From NCBI RefSeq assembly GCF_010671595.1, contig NZ_JAABOP010000006.1:62001-126000 (forward strand): DNA of 64,000 nucleotides. Reading direction: 5' to 3'. The position numbers were made by a program, and so were the translations under genes. Origin of the DNA: Muriicola jejuensis. Its GTDB lineage: Bacteria > Bacteroidota > Bacteroidia > Flavobacteriales > Flavobacteriaceae. Shown here one piece after another: positions 62,279 through 64,000 of the stretch (position 1 is the stretch's first letter; each line of letters starts with the position of its first letter). A model generated the notes under the pieces. That model worked only from the letters and a program-made list of their open reading frames with translations. It was not told where the DNA came from and did not search any database.

Positions 62279-64000
62279 CTAATTCAACGAATACACGATC
62301 AGTGAATTCTCCTCGAACTTGGCTGCGATCTCAACCCTCCGGTCGTTGTCTATATCACTTAGGTCGATGGGTGAGTTCGCGTAGACGGGGAATCCCGTAA
62401 AAGGAATAGCGTTGCTGTCAAACAGGTAGGCCCGCTGGGTCTGGATGTCGGTCACGCTCACGTAGATCTTGTCGTAGACATAAAAGATGCGGGGTTTGGT
62501 GTACACCCCCAGGTCGAGGGAAGCCTTGTTCCCCTTGATGGTGAGTTCGTTGTCATTCATCAGGCACAGGGTCTTCACAGTAGCGTCCATCCCGTGGTCC
62601 TTGGCCAGGTTGAAACGAGTGTTGGTGAGTTTCCCCCTGGTATCGATGGAGAACAGCGTGCCGGTCTTGTCCGTAACGATGAACTTGTCGTTGTAGAGAT
62701 AGACATCGTTTTCTGAAAAATCGATCTTTTCGTTCACGGCCACCCGGGTGTCGCCCACGCGGTTGAGGATCTTCAGGGTCCCGTCTTCCAGCCTGAATAC
62801 CAGGTAATCCCGCGTACCTATTCTAAAGTGTTTGGGCCGGTCCAGCACAGCACTTTCTGCCTTGGTATATTTAAAGCCCGATACTGTATTGCCCTTGCCG
62901 TTGTACATGCGGACATCACTGCCCTGGGTCACCACAAATCGGTAATTTCGGTTCCCTTCATAATCAAAGACTGCCAGAGGGTTTAGGATGGCACCCGGAA
63001 ACTTCTTGGTAAACGGGGCCACTTCCTTCCCGTTCCGGTCCAGCACCAGGAACTGGTTGCTCGTGGTAAAGGCGAGCTGTAGCCGGCCATTTTTGTAAAG
63101 GTCGATCTGCTCTATCCTCCCCTGTACAGGTCCTCCCAATTCCTTTTTCCAGAGGATTTTTCCCTCGGAGGAAATGAGATAGAGGTTATTCTCAGAATCC
63201 TGCACTACGATCTCCTTTTTATTGTTCCTGTGGTCCGTAACGAACTGAGGGGTATTAGCCAGAGGCGCATCGAGCTGTATGGTAAAACGCGGATTTACGC
63301 CCTGTTTTCTGGAACGGCCTGATTTCCTTTTTTGAAGCAGGTTCAGGTGGGAAAAAGACCGGTCGGCCACCACCTGGAAGGCCAATAAGGGATCTTGCAT
63401 TGAAGACGCATTTGAAAGCTGGACCAGGCCCGAAGGAAGGAGCTCGGCCGCTATTTTTTCCATTTTGTCCTTATCTCCCAACAATAACAGGGAGGAGGCT
63501 TCCGCCAGTTCTTCCCTGGCGCTCTGATAAGACGCTGAGGTGTCATAAGTGCTTCCGCTGTTGATATTCCTGATGATCAGCTCCAGGAATTCCTTGCTTT
63601 CGCTAAAGACAAAGGCATTGTCCAGTGCAGTGTAATGTGTGAATTTAAAATCCTTCAGGAGGGATGGGAAGGCCGCTTCCAGCAGATCATCCGGACTGAG
63701 TTCGCCTATTTCTTTTCCCTGGTAATCATAAGAAGAGGAGCGCATCCTCAGCAGGTATTCAGACAGACTCAGGGCTCCATAGGTGTTCATAAGGACGGCC
63801 CTGTTGTTTCCCTGGAAGACGAGACCTATCTCTTCCACGGTTCGGAACAGCGTATCAGAGGCCCGGGCTTTGGGGTAGGACTTTCGCTGATTCTCAGCAA
63901 AAACCGTATGGTCCGTAAAGGATAGGGTCAGGATCCCGTCTGCCCCTTCAGGGGCAAGGGAAGCCAGGGAATTTATTGTGGGTTGGGTGTGCTCAAAGAG
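62279..64000 (-). CDS. Large protein with propeller-like C-terminal half (5' truncated)
   Basis: The frame is open from the TAA side at 62279 to the right window edge (574 codons visible), so the N-terminus is missing. The first half visible is helical (YDYQGKEIGELSPDDLL, and LVLLGDKDKMEKIAAELL-type helices). From about residue 255 on, repeated blades such as NLYLISSEGKILWKKELGG, VLDRNGKEVAPF and SIDTRGKLTNTRF resemble a PQQ/WD-type propeller. I do not recognise the family, and no enzyme signature is visible. Export is likely but the signal peptide lies outside the window. Confidence 0.75.
   Translation of the reverse strand, partial: LFEHTQPTINSLASLAPEGADGILTLSFTDHTVFAENQRKSYPKARASDTLFRTVEEIGLVFQGNNRAVLMNTYGALSLSEYLLRMRSSSYDYQGKEIGELSPDDLLEAAFPSLLKDFKFTHYTALDNAFVFSESKEFLELIIRNINSGSTYDTSASYQSAREELAEASSLLLLGDKDKMEKIAAELLPSGLVQLSNASSMQDPLLAFQVVADRSFSHLNLLQKRKSGRSRKQGVNPRFTIQLDAPLANTPQFVTDHRNNKKEIVVQDSENNLYLISSEGKILWKKELGGPVQGRIEQIDLYKNGRLQLAFTTSNQFLVLDRNGKEVAPFTKKFPGAILNPLAVFDYEGNRNYRFVVTQGSDVRMYNGKGNTVSGFKYTKAESAVLDRPKHFRIGTRDYLVFRLEDGTLKILNRVGDTRVAVNEKIDFSENDVYLYNDKFIVTDKTGTLFSIDTRGKLTNTRFNLAKDHGMDATVKTLCLMNDNELTIKGNKASLDLGVYTKPRIFYVYDKIYVSVTDIQTQRAYLFDSNAIPFTGFPVYANSPIDLSDIDNDRRVEIAAKFEENSLIVYSLN

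Overview
The window comes from a member of the Bacteroidota, almost certainly a marine Flavobacteriaceae of moderate GC content (estimated by eye at close to 50 %). The evidence is the family content (DUF6090, GSCFA, DUF5522, LemA/TPM, DUF4136, DUF5117/5118-type metalloproteases, a LysRS with a C-terminal extension), the near absence of Shine-Dalgarno sequences, and repeated TAnnTTTG -7 promoter elements with a TTG some 19-21 nt upstream. Both ends cut through genes: an RND pump at the left and a propeller-like protein at the right. A genus-level name would be a guess.

Layout. 1-4.2 kb: end of an RND efflux operon (RND pump, TolC-like channel, CPXCG protein). 4.3-8.2 kb: acetate uptake and activation (DUF4212 small subunit, sodium/solute symporter, acetyl-CoA synthetase). 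8.2-13.7 kb: minus-strand genes, including a three-gene unit around a GH2 glycosidase whose first gene encodes only 55 residues, then DinB-like, SET-domain, VanZ-like and DUF1697 proteins. 13.9-16.2 kb: katG. 16.2-20.6 kb: three DUF6090 genes (one broken by an in-frame TAG) around a SnoaL-like lipoprotein and a GH16 laminarinase-type lipoprotein. 20.8-25.9 kb: MscS-type channel, DUF481 protein, NylB-like serine hydrolase and a GNAT gene also broken by TAG.

25.9-30.8 kb is the most unusual part. A TPR/transmembrane/HTH regulator is divergent from a lipoprotein of the cholesterol-dependent-cytolysin family. Their shared 310-bp intergenic region holds five TGTCCAT copies, four of them in two pairs with 11-bp pitch. 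Behind the cytolysin lies about 0.9 kb of non-coding DNA made of five degenerate units with covarying hairpins, two of them inside an exact 235-bp duplication, ending at an initiator tRNA gene whose 3' flank the units resemble.

30.9-48.8 kb is mostly core: AGCS symporter, era, der, a cell-envelope operon (M23 peptidase, MerR, LemA, two TPM proteins), alaS, GSCFA protein, aromatic amino acid hydroxylase, DUF4136 lipoprotein, a DUF5522 mini-protein, and an operon of an HExxH membrane protein, a PLP enzyme, a glucosaminidase/LysM lipoprotein and hemL. 48.8-64 kb: small secreted proteins, a large zinc metalloprotease, two tandem paralogues built of an apparently undescribed LGFDT..LP..F.PY repeat, a DASS transporter, a PKD lipoprotein, lysS, a YqaE/Pmp3 mini-protein, lipB, a TapB-like protein, an OmpA-family protein and the truncated propeller-like protein.

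Several genes are shorter than 60 codons (10448, 45057, 49415 and 58924). Many transcription units end in clear hairpin/T-tract terminators, which makes the operon boundaries fairly certain.
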